A DNA stretch of 64,000 nt from Terriglobales bacterium (GCA_016201265.1 JACQDD010000116.1:1-64000); one strand, 5' to 3'; shown: positions 28,003-37,938, numbered from the stretch's first letter. Translations and numbers: made by a program. The notes: generated by a model not told the origin, from the letters alone.

Positions 28003-28225
28003 GGGTGCGGAGATCAGCAGTTTGCCCACACCGAGAACGTGCGCGCCGGAGGGATGCTGATTCTGATCGCGAACAGCCAGTGTATCGCTTTTGCTTCGGA
28101 AGCGTCAGGAACGGGTGCCGGGCGGAATCAAGGACGCAAAGAGTGGAGTGGGGATGCAGTTGGCTGCGGACAAGCGCTCTGTGGCCAAATCAACGGAGCC
28201 AGATATGTTAGATTGAAATCAGTGT

Positions 28226-28301
28226 GGGCGCGTAGCTCAGGTGGTAGAGCAACGCCCTTTTAAGGCGTGGGTCGCAGGTTCGAATCCTGCCGCGCTCACC
28301 A
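28226..28301 (+). tRNA. tRNA-Lys (anticodon TTT), CCA encoded
   Basis: Acceptor gggcgcg/cgcgctc, D-arm gctc..gagc, anticodon arm acgcc-cttttaa-ggcgt, T-arm ggttcgaatcc, terminal ACCA. Confidence 0.97.
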
Positions 28302-28320
28302 AAAAGGATTGTCAGCAAAA

Positions 28321-28350
28321 ATGGGCCTCCCAGAGAGGCCCAAGATTTTG
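28321..28350 (+). terminator. hairpin downstream of tRNA-Lys
   Basis: tgggcctcccagagaggccca then agatttt. Confidence 0.5.
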
Positions 28351-28385
28351 TACAAGGATTGTGCAAGAACAGAAGCAGATTTCTA

Positions 28386-29048
28386 ATGACGACCATTCAC
28401 TGCCAGGCCCTGCTGTTTGACATGGACGGTGTGCTGGTGGATTCCACGCATGCGGTAGCGCGGGTGTGGCATCAATGGGCGGTCGAACGCGGATTTGATC
28501 CGGAGAAAGTCGTCCAGGCGGCGCATGGGCGGCCGAGTCTGGACACGGTGCGGGACTTTCTGCCCAACGCTGATAGTCACGCCGAGAATCTCGAAGTCGA
28601 GCGGCGGGAGGTCGAAGATCTGGAAGGCGTGGTTGCGATGCCCGGTGCGCAGGCGCTAGTGAAAGGCCTGCCTGCCGGGCGCTGGACGGTGGTCACGTCG
28701 GCGACGCGTCCGCTGGCGGAGGTTCGGTTGCGGGCGGCGGGGCTGACGGTCCTGCCAAGCCTGATTACCGCAGGTGACAGCCAGCACGGCAAGCCACATC
28801 CGGAGCCTTATCAGAAAGCGGCGGCCCGGCTGGGCTATGCCGCTTCCGACTGCGTGGTAGTGGAAGATGCGCCCGCCGGAATCCAGGCGGGAAAAGCGGC
28901 GGGCGCCCGGGTGATTGCGTTTCCTACGACCTCGAACCGCGGCGAACTGGAAAAGGCGGGCGCGGATTGGGTGGTGCGCAACTGCGCTGACATCTCGGCT
29001 GCGTTTGATGGAAGCAGTCTGGTTCTGAAGCTCGCGCTGCACGCTTAG
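28386..29048 (+). CDS. HAD-superfamily sugar/glycerol phosphatase-like hydrolase
   Basis: LLFDMDGVLVDSTHAV; VVTSATR; GKPHPEPYQKAAARLG; VVVEDAPAGIQAGKAAG. Confidence 0.9.
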   Translation: MTTIHCQALLFDMDGVLVDSTHAVARVWHQWAVERGFDPEKVVQAAHGRPSLDTVRDFLPNADSHAENLEVERREVEDLEGVVAMPGAQALVKGLPAGRWTVVTSATRPLAEVRLRAAGLTVLPSLITAGDSQHGKPHPEPYQKAAARLGYAASDCVVVEDAPAGIQAGKAAGARVIAFPTTSNRGELEKAGADWVVRNCADISAAFDGSSLVLKLALHA

Positions 29049-29071
29049 ATTTCTTCGCGAGCCGGAGGGCC

Positions 29072-29150
29072 CTCCTTCGTGACCCTTCGTGTCCTTAGTG
29101 GTTGAGAAGAAAGCCTAAACCACGAAGGACACAAAGTCCCACGAAGGAAA
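29072..29150. repeat. palindromic ccttcgtg/cacgaagg element
   Basis: tccttcgtgacccttcgtgtccttagtggtt ... aaaccacgaaggacacaaagtcccacgaagga. Confidence 0.8.
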
Positions 29151-29312
29151 ACCCTAACCTGCACCACTGCAATCTTGCAAAAGTCATTTACGCGCGCCTG
29201 TCCACTCAACTAGAATCCTCAGTTCCTCAGAATCGGCCTGCCGGCGCAAAGATCAAGCGCGTCTGGCGGCGGGTCGTGTCGATGTCCAGAATCGCGGAAC
29301 AGGCGGGGCCTC

Positions 29313-30485
29313 GTGATTATTGGTGTTGCGAAGGAAAGTTATCCAGGTGAACGGCGGGTTGCGCTGGTGCCGGCGGTGCTGCCGACGCTGACCAAGGCTG
29401 GCTTCGAGGTTCACGTGCAGGCCGGGGCGGGAATCGAAGCCGGATATCCCGATTCCCAGTATGCCGACAAGGGCGCGAAGATCGTGGCCGAGCGGCAGGC
29501 GGTGTTTTCCGCAGCCGACATCGTCGTGCAGGTTCTCTGTTACGGCTCTAACGACATCACCGGTAAAGAGGATGTGCCGCTGTATCACCGCGATCAGATC
29601 CTGATCGGATTCCTGCGTCCGTTCGGAGCCGCCGAAGTGGTGCAGGACATCGCCCGTGCGGGGGTTACTTCGTTCGCCGTGGAACTGATGCCACGCACCA
29701 CCCGCGCGCAAAGCATGGACGCGCTCTCTTCGATGGCTACCATCTGCGGATACAAGGCGGTGCTGGTGGCGGCCACCTCGCATCTGCGCATTTTCCCTAT
29801 GCTGACCACCGCAGCGGGAACGATTACCCCGGCGCGTGTGTTTGTCATTGGGGCGGGCGTTGCCGGACTGCAGGCGATTGCCACGGCGCGGCGGCTGGGT
29901 GCGGTGATCTCGGCCTATGATCTGCGTCCCGCCGCTAAGGAGCAGGTGCAGAGTCTGGGCGGGCGCTTTGTCGAGCTTCCGATTGAAGCGAAAGACGCGC
30001 AGGATGCCCGCGGATATGCCCGCGCGCAGGATGAAGATTTCTACCGCCGCCAGCGCGAACTCCTGGGCAAGGTTGTGCAGGAAAGCGACGTGGTCATCAC
30101 GGCGGCGGTGATTCCGGGAAAGAAATCGCCGGTGCTGGTGACCGAGGACATGGTGAAGGGTATGGCGCCGGGTTCGGTGATCCTCGACCTGGCGGCCGAG
30201 CGCGGCGGCAATTGTGAGCTGACGGAACGAGGGAAGACCGTCGTCAAGCACGGGGTGACCATCATCGGAGCCATCAATCTCGCCACCGGGGCTCCGTATC
30301 ACGCCAGCCAGCTGTATGCGCGCAACATGACGGCCTTCCTGACTCACCTGATCAAAGATCAAAAGCTGAATTTGAACCTCGAGGATGAGATTGTCCGCGA
30401 GACGCTCGTGACGCGGGGCGGAGAGATCGTCAACCCGCGGGTACGCGAGTTTTTTGCCTTGCCGGCGCTGGTCACACAGAGCTGA
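29313..30485 (+). CDS. pntAA: NAD(P) transhydrogenase subunit alpha part 1
   Basis: IIGVAKESYPGERRVALVPAVLPTLTKAGFEVHVQAGAGIEAGYPD; VFVIGAGVAGLQAIATARRLGAVISAYDLRP. Confidence 0.94.
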   Translation: MIIGVAKESYPGERRVALVPAVLPTLTKAGFEVHVQAGAGIEAGYPDSQYADKGAKIVAERQAVFSAADIVVQVLCYGSNDITGKEDVPLYHRDQILIGFLRPFGAAEVVQDIARAGVTSFAVELMPRTTRAQSMDALSSMATICGYKAVLVAATSHLRIFPMLTTAAGTITPARVFVIGAGVAGLQAIATARRLGAVISAYDLRPAAKEQVQSLGGRFVELPIEAKDAQDARGYARAQDEDFYRRQRELLGKVVQESDVVITAAVIPGKKSPVLVTEDMVKGMAPGSVILDLAAERGGNCELTERGKTVVKHGVTIIGAINLATGAPYHASQLYARNMTAFLTHLIKDQKLNLNLEDEIVRETLVTRGGEIVNPRVREFFALPALVTQS

Positions 30486-30509
30486 CGCGGCGCTTCGACC
30501 GGAGGAAAG

Positions 30510-30815
30510 ATGGCCAGCAGTTCGAACCTGATCAATGCACTCTTCATTTTTGTGCTGGCGGGATTCATCGGATTTGAAGTGATCCGGCGAGTTTCGCCCC
30601 TGCTGCATACCCCCTTGATGTCGCTCACCAACGCCCTGGATGCGATCGCGGTCGTGGGCGCCATTGTGCTGGTGGGCGAGCACAAGAGCACGCTCTCGGC
30701 TGCGCTCGGATTCATCGCGGTGATCGCGGCCACGAGCAACATCGTGGGTGGCTTCCTCATCACGGATCGCATGTTGCGCATGTTCAAATCCAGCCGTCCA
30801 GCGGCCAAACCATGA
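30510..30815 (+). CDS. pntAB: NAD(P) transhydrogenase subunit alpha part 2 (membrane)
   Basis: FIGFEVIRRVSPLLHTPLMSLTNALDAIAVVGA; between pntAA and pntB. Confidence 0.93.
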   Translation: MASSSNLINALFIFVLAGFIGFEVIRRVSPLLHTPLMSLTNALDAIAVVGAIVLVGEHKSTLSAALGFIAVIAATSNIVGGFLITDRMLRMFKSSRPAAKP

Positions 30816-32209
30816 CAGCGGAACTCGCCGGGAGTCAAATCGTCATCGAAGTCGTCTACCTGATCGCGAGCGTGCTGTTCATCCTTTCGCTGAAGTGGAT
30901 GAGTTCGCCGACCAGCGCGCGCCACGGCATCTGGGCGGGCGAAGTGGGCATGCTGCTGGCCATCTGCGGCACGCTCCTCCAGCACGGAATTATCGACTAC
31001 CGGCTGATTGCCATCGCGCTGACGCTGGGTACGATCATCGGCATCCCGTTGGGACGCGTCGCCATGACGGCGGTGCCGCAGCGAACCGCGCTCAGCCATG
31101 CTTTCGGTGCGTTGTGCGTGACGCTGGTCGGGTCGGCCGAATTTTATCTACGGGCACCGGACATTTCCCGCTTCCTGATGTCGGTGCTGTCGGTAGAGGT
31201 GATCCTCGGCGGGCTGACCGTTACCGGGAGCTTGATGGCTGCCGGCAAACTGCAGGAAATTCTGCCGCAGCGGCCGCTGACCTACAAAGGGCAGAACTTC
31301 GTCAACTTCCTGCTGCTCGCGGTTGCCCTGGGGATCGCCGTCTACCTGGTGCTGCATCCGGACGCCAGGGGCTTGTTCCCGTTCATGATCCTGATCGCAC
31401 TGGCCTTCGGTGTTTTGCTGATTATCCCGATCGGCGGCGCGGATATGCCGACGGTCATCTCGCTGTTGAACGGATACGCCGGATTGTCGGCGGCAGCCAT
31501 GGGTTTCGTGCTCGACAGCAAGCTGCTGATCATTGCGGGTGCGCTCGACGGATCGTCGGGTTTGATCCTGTCGATCATTATGTCGAAGGCGATGAACCGA
31601 TCCTTCACGAACGTGCTATTCGGAGCGTTCGGGCAGGTACAGGGCGCGGCGGCGGCGGGGCAGGAAGAAAAACCTGTGCGCAGCGCGACCGCTGAGGAGG
31701 CGGCAGCGATTCTTTCGGCGGCCAACAAAGTGATCGTGGTCCCTGGCTACGGCATGGCGGTGGCGCAGGCGCAGCACAAAGTGCGCGAACTTTATGACGC
31801 GCTCACCAAGCGGGGCGTGGAGGTGCGCTTCGCGATTCACCCCGTCGCCGGGCGTATGCCGGGTCATATGAACGTGCTGTTGGCGGAAGCCGATATTCCT
31901 TACGACCGCCTGATCGAAATGGACGAGATCAACGGCGACTTTCCGCAGACCGATGTTGCGCTCGTCATTGGCGCTAACGACGTGACCAATCCCGCGGCGC
32001 GCACGGACACGACCAGTCCCATCTATGGCATGCCGATCCTCGATGTGGACAAAGCTCACACGGTGATGGTCATCAAGCGGAGCATGAATCCCGGCTTTGC
32101 CGGTATTGATAACCCGCTTTACTATCTGGATAACAACCTGATGCTTTTCGGCGATGCCAAGGCGTTCGTGGGGAGCATCGTGCGGGAACTCAGCGGCGGG
32201 CACGGATAA
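30812..32209 (+). CDS. pntB: NAD(P) transhydrogenase subunit beta
   Basis: GGADMPTVISLLNGYAGLSAAAMGF; VVPGYGMAVAQAQH; HPVAGRMPGHMNVLLAEA; GANDVTNPAAR. Confidence 0.96.
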   Translation: MTAELAGSQIVIEVVYLIASVLFILSLKWMSSPTSARHGIWAGEVGMLLAICGTLLQHGIIDYRLIAIALTLGTIIGIPLGRVAMTAVPQRTALSHAFGALCVTLVGSAEFYLRAPDISRFLMSVLSVEVILGGLTVTGSLMAAGKLQEILPQRPLTYKGQNFVNFLLLAVALGIAVYLVLHPDARGLFPFMILIALAFGVLLIIPIGGADMPTVISLLNGYAGLSAAAMGFVLDSKLLIIAGALDGSSGLILSIIMSKAMNRSFTNVLFGAFGQVQGAAAAGQEEKPVRSATAEEAAAILSAANKVIVVPGYGMAVAQAQHKVRELYDALTKRGVEVRFAIHPVAGRMPGHMNVLLAEADIPYDRLIEMDEINGDFPQTDVALVIGANDVTNPAARTDTTSPIYGMPILDVDKAHTVMVIKRSMNPGFAGIDNPLYYLDNNLMLFGDAKAFVGSIVRELSGGHG

Positions 32210-32334
32210 GACGCTAGTCTATCTTCAGCGGCCCACAGGGATAGGAATCGAGCGGGATCGTTACAGGCAGAAAAAATGGCGGGCAGCAAACCAAGCGAGG
32301 GGAAGCTTCGCATGAGCTGCGGCCCGCTCTTCGA

Positions 32335-32577
32335 TCAGGCAGCCTTTTTCATCTGACGAAGCTTGGCCCAGCGCGCTTTCTGAGCAAGAGAAATTCTCCT
32401 GCGCCCTGCAGCAGAGAGAACGCGCTTGGTCCGGCCCTGTCCTCCGGCATAAGACCCACTCTGGCCTCGCGTAAGCTTTTCCAGGACGGAAATAGCCTCC
32501 GCCAGCTTATCAACCTGTTTTTGCGCGTCCCGGCGATCCTCGCGGAGCCGGGCCAGCGCCTTAGCAATGTTTGTCAT
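32335..32577 (-). CDS. small basic protein with coiled-coil N-terminus and GRRRISLAQKARWAK C-terminal motif
   Basis: 80-aa ORF ending TKRVLSAAGRRRISLAQKARWAKLRQMKKAA; acidic/amphipathic N-terminal half. Confidence 0.6.
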   Translation of the reverse strand: MTNIAKALARLREDRRDAQKQVDKLAEAISVLEKLTRGQSGSYAGGQGRTKRVLSAAGRRRISLAQKARWAKLRQMKKAA

Positions 32578-32715
32578 GGAGACCCCCTCGGGTAACTACA
32601 GAGAACATTGTAGTGATAACTTCGGACTTATACCATATCTTTAGCCCGCCCGGAAAGGCTTCTTACCTTATTTGGAGAAAAAGCGGTGGCGGTGGCGGCA
32701 GCCCCGGGGAGGGGT

Positions 32716-33462
32716 TCAGCCCAACGCTGGCAGCGATCCGGAAGAGCCGAAGAGAAAGAAGGTCCCCACGGCCAGACTGTAAATGGCGGTGAGGGCGGTG
32801 ACCACAAACTGAAATCGCGGCAAGCGCGAACTGAAGCCGAAAAGACCCACGGCCAACGCGGTCATGACCGTGTTCATGATGAGCAGACCGGCGATAAACA
32901 TCACCAGGCCGAGGAATCCCTTTTCGAGCCCGCCAAGATTGGCCGCGAGCAGGAAAATCGCCAGTTGGCTGGGGGTTTCGGCGCCGAGTCCGTGGACCAC
33001 ACCAATCAGGAGGACCGATTTCGCGCTGTAGTTCCACCCGGCCTTTGCCGGCGCCGGAATTTCGTGGTCATGCCCGTAGCTCTTCAGTTTCCAGCGCAAC
33101 CAGCGAAGCGCGTGGGCAATCAGGTGAAAGCGGCTGCGAGGGGCGGGGTTTCCGCGGGCGAGAGATCCGAGAACGTACACCCCCAAGACCAGCAGGGTGA
33201 GGCCCACCAGCCGTTCGGCGATGCGATCCATGCCGTGAGGCAGCGAGAGTTGAAGCAGGATGGCCGCGCTGCCCAGCACGGCCACGGTGGCGGCGTGTCC
33301 CAGGGCATAGAGCAAGCCAAGGCGCATGCCGCGCCAGCGATCGGTTTGCACGCTGGTGATGTCGGAAATGGCAGCAATGTGGTCGTAATCGAAGCCGTGG
33401 TGGAAACCCAGGACCGCAGCAGAAATCAGCGCGAGTTGGAGACCATTCGTCAAGTCGGTCAT
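32716..33462 (-). CDS. NiCoT/HoxN-like nickel-cobalt transporter family protein
   Basis: HHGFDYDHIAAISD (HX4DH signature), polytopic. Confidence 0.8.
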   Translation of the reverse strand: MTDLTNGLQLALISAAVLGFHHGFDYDHIAAISDITSVQTDRWRGMRLGLLYALGHAATVAVLGSAAILLQLSLPHGMDRIAERLVGLTLLVLGVYVLGSLARGNPAPRSRFHLIAHALRWLRWKLKSYGHDHEIPAPAKAGWNYSAKSVLLIGVVHGLGAETPSQLAIFLLAANLGGLEKGFLGLVMFIAGLLIMNTVMTALAVGLFGFSSRLPRFQFVVTALTAIYSLAVGTFFLFGSSGSLPALG

Positions 33463-33733
33463 GGATGGTCGTGCGCCACAGCCCCCACGAATCGTTCATT
33501 GTTCCACACGCAGCCGGGAATCGGAAAGGTCGATCGGGCAGCGAGATTTGTTGAGGCGCAATTCGGGCATGTTTGCGACCGCGACCTTGAGTGCTTCGTT
33601 GCAGATTACCGGCGCGTCCTGCCGGCGCGCGATGTTGCTACCCCGCAGCGTGGAGCCAGCCTAAAATCAGTTAACCCCCTGCCGCTCGAAACCAGCTACA
33701 ATAACGGCAATTTCCCGCAAAACGGAGGTCGCT

Positions 33734-35392
33734 GTGAAGCGCAAGCATGTCTGTGGTGCTTTTGCAATTTTGACGTGTTTCCTGGTTCTGGTTTCGAGTT
33801 CCCAGGCACAGGAGCCCTCGAGTCCTGCTCGCGTCGGGCTCGTTCAGGATTGGACTCAGCACCATCTTATATTCAGCCGCGATGGGCTGATGAAGCATCC
33901 GGGCCTGCTCTATAGCGAGCCCCGTATTGCCCAGCAGGCAGCGCAGCGCTGGGGGACCCTCCGTCCGCAGATGCTGCCTAGCGTTAACACGACTGGCTCC
34001 GTAGTCGCTCCACAACGCGACTGGAACGTGTCCCTGGGGGCTGGACGCCTTGCTCGGAATATGTTTCCGGCAAAGTATTCCTTTGATCCTGGGGCGGCTC
34101 CAAGTTGCGCCAATGACTATGTGGTGTTTGGCCTGAGCCGCGTCGGAGCGGCCAACCAAGCCAATCTTGTGGCTTTCAATAATCTCTACGCAGGGACCAC
34201 TCCAACGGGTCTTTGTGGCACCGCCCCGACCTTCTTCTTCGCCTACAACATCAGCACGGTAGCGGCGGGCAGGATTCTGAACTCGCCCGCTCTTTCGCTC
34301 GACGGCAAGAAGATTGCGTTTGTCGAGAGCGGTAATATCAGCGGAGTAGCCACCTCGATCTTTCATGTTGTCACGTGGGCGAGTGGTCCGGGAAACGGCA
34401 CTTCGGCTACGGCGCCTGCTGTTCCGGGTGTAGGCAATAGTGCCAGCATGACGAGTCTGGCATTCGCGGCGGCGCTGGATACCCGTTCCTCTCCGTGGGT
34501 GGACTATGACAGCGATACCGCCTATGTCGGGGCGGATGATGGCAAAATCTACAAAATTACCGGGGTATTTAAGGGGACGCCAACGCTTGCCGGTGCTCCC
34601 TGGCCGGTCACGATCAGCCTGAATGTCCGCGCCTCCACCCCCGTTCTAGACAGCGTATTGGGGCTGGTCATGGTGGGATCTCAGAACGGGACGTTCTATT
34701 CGATCAACGCGACAACGGGGGCCGTCAATTCGCTGGTGGTCGGCGCCAGCGGTGGCACGAACCCTGGCATCCTGGCGGCGCCGATTGTGGACGTGACCAA
34801 CGGTACCAGCTTTGTGGTCAGCGCCAACGACGGCACCTCGGGCGTACTGGTGGAAGTGGATACCGCTACCATGACGCAACTGGCCAAAGCACGGATTGGC
34901 TTGGCGTCCAAGTCCGGTACGGCGGTCAGTCTGTTTCAACCGGCGTTCAGCGACGATTACTTCATTGATCCCTCCATCGGCGTAGCTCGGCTGTGCGGAA
35001 CTGGATCCGCGGACATCACGCCGTGGCAATATTCTTTTGGTTTCACCGGAACAGTCATGGATACGACGCCGGTGTTTTCTGAACAGCTCCTGACCTCGAC
35101 CGCGGCGCGCTGCACTGGTTGGACCGAATTCTTCAACCCGTTTGTCGCCGAAGGCACCGATTTCTTCTTTTTCGGATTGACCGTCGACTGCGGCGGCGCG
35201 GGAACCTCCGGCTGCGTCGTGGCCCGCACCAACGACGATTTGATTCCCGCCGTTACCGCGGACATTGCCGGCGGACCGAGCGGTATTGTGGTGGACAATT
35301 ACAGTACCGCCGTGCAGGCCTCCAGTATCTATTTCAGTGGGGCGCTGACACCCAACCTCGCCTACAAGTTGACGCAGGACGGGTTGAATTAG
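33734..35392 (+). CDS. secreted PQQ-like beta-propeller protein
   Basis: Signal peptide; YVGADDGKIYKITGVF, MVGSQNGTFYSINATTGAV repeats. Confidence 0.6.
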   Translation: MKRKHVCGAFAILTCFLVLVSSSQAQEPSSPARVGLVQDWTQHHLIFSRDGLMKHPGLLYSEPRIAQQAAQRWGTLRPQMLPSVNTTGSVVAPQRDWNVSLGAGRLARNMFPAKYSFDPGAAPSCANDYVVFGLSRVGAANQANLVAFNNLYAGTTPTGLCGTAPTFFFAYNISTVAAGRILNSPALSLDGKKIAFVESGNISGVATSIFHVVTWASGPGNGTSATAPAVPGVGNSASMTSLAFAAALDTRSSPWVDYDSDTAYVGADDGKIYKITGVFKGTPTLAGAPWPVTISLNVRASTPVLDSVLGLVMVGSQNGTFYSINATTGAVNSLVVGASGGTNPGILAAPIVDVTNGTSFVVSANDGTSGVLVEVDTATMTQLAKARIGLASKSGTAVSLFQPAFSDDYFIDPSIGVARLCGTGSADITPWQYSFGFTGTVMDTTPVFSEQLLTSTAARCTGWTEFFNPFVAEGTDFFFFGLTVDCGGAGTSGCVVARTNDDLIPAVTADIAGGPSGIVVDNYSTAVQASSIYFSGALTPNLAYKLTQDGLN

Positions 35393-35402
35393 AGCGAAGC
35401 AC

Positions 35403-35455
35403 AAAAAGCCCGGCTGCGGATTCCTCGGTTAGAGAAACGCGCAGCCGGGCCTTTT
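35403..35455. terminator. bidirectional intrinsic terminator
   Basis: aaaaagcccggctgcg ... cgcagccgggcctttt, perfect 11-bp arms between convergent genes. Confidence 0.8.
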
Positions 35456-35481
35456 CCACTGGCGGAAAACAGGCCGCAGGA

Positions 35482-36207
35482 CTATTCCGTCGCGATCTGC
35501 CAACCTTTGTTGCCCTTCAGCAGCGCTACCGTGACTTTCGTGGGAGCGGCGTGATAGAAGTTGGCGCCGTACTTGTCGATGAGCGTCGAGCGGTCCCAGG
35601 TATTGAAAGCCTTAACCGCTGGCCCGGCAGCATCAAGCAAGTCGCCGGCCTTGTTTGTCTCCCACTTCCAGGTATATTCGACGGTCGCCTTGGACGGAGT
35701 CAGCATCGTGATCTTGCCGACCTCCACCAGTCTTCGTTGGGCGAGCGGAACCGCGTACTCGTCGTTGCCGTCCTTGTTCTTCGACTTCTTCACGCCGACA
35801 ATCTCCGTGAGGAAGGTCTCCCCCTGGGGAGTCAAGGAAATCGGCGTTTTCCCGCCTGTTTCCTTGCCCATCTTGACGTAGCCTGCCTTCTCCAACAGGC
35901 GATAGTGCGGGTCGCGCGTTTTCTCCGCTACGCTGCCTTTGAGGAGTCCGGTCTGGAAACGCAGCGTGGGCTGACCCTGGCCATCGAGACTGGCCAGAAC
36001 CACCGGAGCGGCCTCGGCGGTGGTCAGTACTTTTCTGCTCTCGACGACAAAATAAAGCGCGACACCCACCACGGCGACGATCAGCGACACGATGAGAAGC
36101 AGCGGGACGATCGACGAGGTCTTTTTTTCCAACTCAATCTCTTGCTCGAACATGGCATCCTCCAGCAGATCGGGCTTCGGCGGATAATACCGCAACTTGC
36201 CTCCCAT
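35482..36207 (-). CDS. hypothetical membrane-anchored protein
   Basis: One TM helix (VPLLLIVSLIVAVVGVALYFVV) then a soluble domain. Confidence 0.65.
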   Translation of the reverse strand: MGGKLRYYPPKPDLLEDAMFEQEIELEKKTSSIVPLLLIVSLIVAVVGVALYFVVESRKVLTTAEAAPVVLASLDGQGQPTLRFQTGLLKGSVAEKTRDPHYRLLEKAGYVKMGKETGGKTPISLTPQGETFLTEIVGVKKSKNKDGNDEYAVPLAQRRLVEVGKITMLTPSKATVEYTWKWETNKAGDLLDAAGPAVKAFNTWDRSTLIDKYGANFYHAAPTKVTVALLKGNKGWQIATE

Positions 36208-36431
36208 TTTCCGCTTCCGCCTTCCAATGCCCAGTGACGTAGCTCACAGCACAGTGTTGGAAAGATCACCGGGGTCAATCGCCCTGCGCTCTCCATCTTG
36301 CAAATGGTTTGCAAGGCATTTCACCTGCGCCCGACCAAGGCGGAGTTGTTATCCCCGTAAGTAATTGATGGTAAATAGGTTACGTAGAAGGCAAAGCTGG
36401 AAGATGAATTGCGCATCTGGATGCGGAAGCA

Positions 36432-36908
36432 GTGTCTCTAGCTAGCCGCATGAGAAGCGCGATGATCCGAAAGACGGTAGCAACGGCCCTGGTTGGGCTC
36501 AGTGGAGTGCTGGGGTGGAGCGCGACCGCGTACCCGTCGCGCGTCAATCCGAAACAGCCCGCCCTTACCCAGTGGGAAGAGCAGTTGCGCCGCATGCCCG
36601 CGCACATCTCCGAATTTTCTCCGGTGGCGGAACCGATGGCGCTGCCCCGATGCGGGGACGTCCGCCCGCCCGAGGCTCTGGTTACACCCGACCCGTTGTT
36701 GCAGTTGGAGGACGAGAACCTGCGGGTGCGCGTGAGCTTCATTGTGGGTTCCGACGGGCGCGTCCACAGTCCTTTCATCCTGGACAGCGGGGGAGCGCGA
36801 GAAGATCAGGTGGTGCTGCGCGCAATCCGTCGCTGGCGCTATCGTCCGGCGCTCTGCAACGGGGTTCCGACCGATTCCGAAGCCCGCGTACAATTCGGCA
36901 TCCGCTAG
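36432..36908 (+). CDS. TonB C-terminal-domain-like protein
   Basis: VRVSFIVGSDGRVHSPFILDSGGAREDQVVLRAIRRWRYRPALCNGVPTDSEARVQFGIR. Confidence 0.65.
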   Translation: MSLASRMRSAMIRKTVATALVGLSGVLGWSATAYPSRVNPKQPALTQWEEQLRRMPAHISEFSPVAEPMALPRCGDVRPPEALVTPDPLLQLEDENLRVRVSFIVGSDGRVHSPFILDSGGAREDQVVLRAIRRWRYRPALCNGVPTDSEARVQFGIR

Positions 36909-36946
36909 AGGGCGGATTCTCCTACAATGGCAGCGGTGAGGTTGCC

Positions 36947-37879
36947 TTGAATCCAGAAAACCCGAAGTCTTCGGACCCGGCTGACGAGCAGAGCGGGATT
37001 GTGCGGGAGAATCTCGAACTTGAAGAATTCTTTCAGCGGCTGCCGGCCAATTTTCGTTGGCCGAAGCCGAGCGCCGAGGCGGTGGCGGCTGCGGTGGAAG
37101 CCATCCAGCGCATGTCGGGCGGGAGTGGAGTGGACGAAGCGATGGCCGATCGCGGCGCTGAGATGGAAAGCGCCTGCGCAGGCTGCGGCCAACCGGTCGC
37201 GCCCGGGGCGCGCTTTTGCTCGGGCTGCGGCGCAGCGGCAGAGGGAGCGCCGTCGCAAGTCGGTCATGCAGCGTCGCGGGGCGGCGGACAGCACCATTAT
37301 CACCATCACTACCATCACTTCGTTCCGGCGCAAGGAAGCGGATCGGGTGCGCTGCCGGTGGAATCGGCAACGTCCGCACCGCGAGGTAAGGCTTCCAGTT
37401 CGGCAAGCAGCAGCTCCGGCAACAGCCGGACGGAAATCGCCGCGCGCCAAGTAGTGCAGGACTGGGCCCAGGCATGCAACATCAAGCATCTGGATGACCT
37501 GCTGGAGCTCTACGCGGCCGATGCCACGGTCATCCGCGCCAGCCTGCCTCCGGTGCGCAGCCTGCCGGCGATCCGGGAATTTCTGTTCTCTCTGCTCGAA
37601 GCCGGACTGGGCGACGTGGAAATGGAGTCGCTGCGCACCGACGTGATGGGCGAAGTGGCGCTGGATCTCGGCCGCTGCAAGATGCTGGTGCCGGTGGCGA
37701 TGGGCAAGCGCAGGGAAGAGCGCGGAAAATATCTGATCGTGCTGGTGCGGCAGCCGGCGGGGACGTGGAAGATTCTGGCGGATTGCTGGTCGAGTGATTT
37801 GGTGCTGAGCGCCGCGCCGGTGCCCGAACCCAACCGCAAGGGAAGCGAGCCCAGCGGGCCGACCCGCAAGGTTCGTTGA
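36947..37879 (+). CDS. zinc-ribbon plus His-rich linker plus SnoaL/DUF4440-like protein
   Basis: CAGCGQPVAPGARFCSGCG; HHYHHHYHHF; C-terminal NTF2-like region (VQDWAQACNIKHLDDLLELYAADATVI). TTG start inferred. Confidence 0.7.
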   Translation: MNPENPKSSDPADEQSGIVRENLELEEFFQRLPANFRWPKPSAEAVAAAVEAIQRMSGGSGVDEAMADRGAEMESACAGCGQPVAPGARFCSGCGAAAEGAPSQVGHAASRGGGQHHYHHHYHHFVPAQGSGSGALPVESATSAPRGKASSSASSSSGNSRTEIAARQVVQDWAQACNIKHLDDLLELYAADATVIRASLPPVRSLPAIREFLFSLLEAGLGDVEMESLRTDVMGEVALDLGRCKMLVPVAMGKRREERGKYLIVLVRQPAGTWKILADCWSSDLVLSAAPVPEPNRKGSEPSGPTRKVR

Positions 37880-37938
37880 ACCGCTTCCGAGTTCGAAGGT
37901 TGAGAGCACCTGCTCCTTGCGGAGAGTCACGGCGGATC

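Noticed and set aside
28226-28400. tRNA-Lys as a mobile-element attachment site
   Set aside because: No integrase, no partial tRNA duplicate and no phage-like genes nearby.
29313-32209. Split pntA as evidence of a frameshift or pseudogene
   Set aside because: Three-gene pntAA-pntAB-pntB organisation is a normal, widespread arrangement.
32686-33915. 409-aa plus-strand ORF overlapping the NiCoT-like gene and the 33734 gene start
   Set aside because: Spans two supported genes on other frames/strands and has no domain signature.
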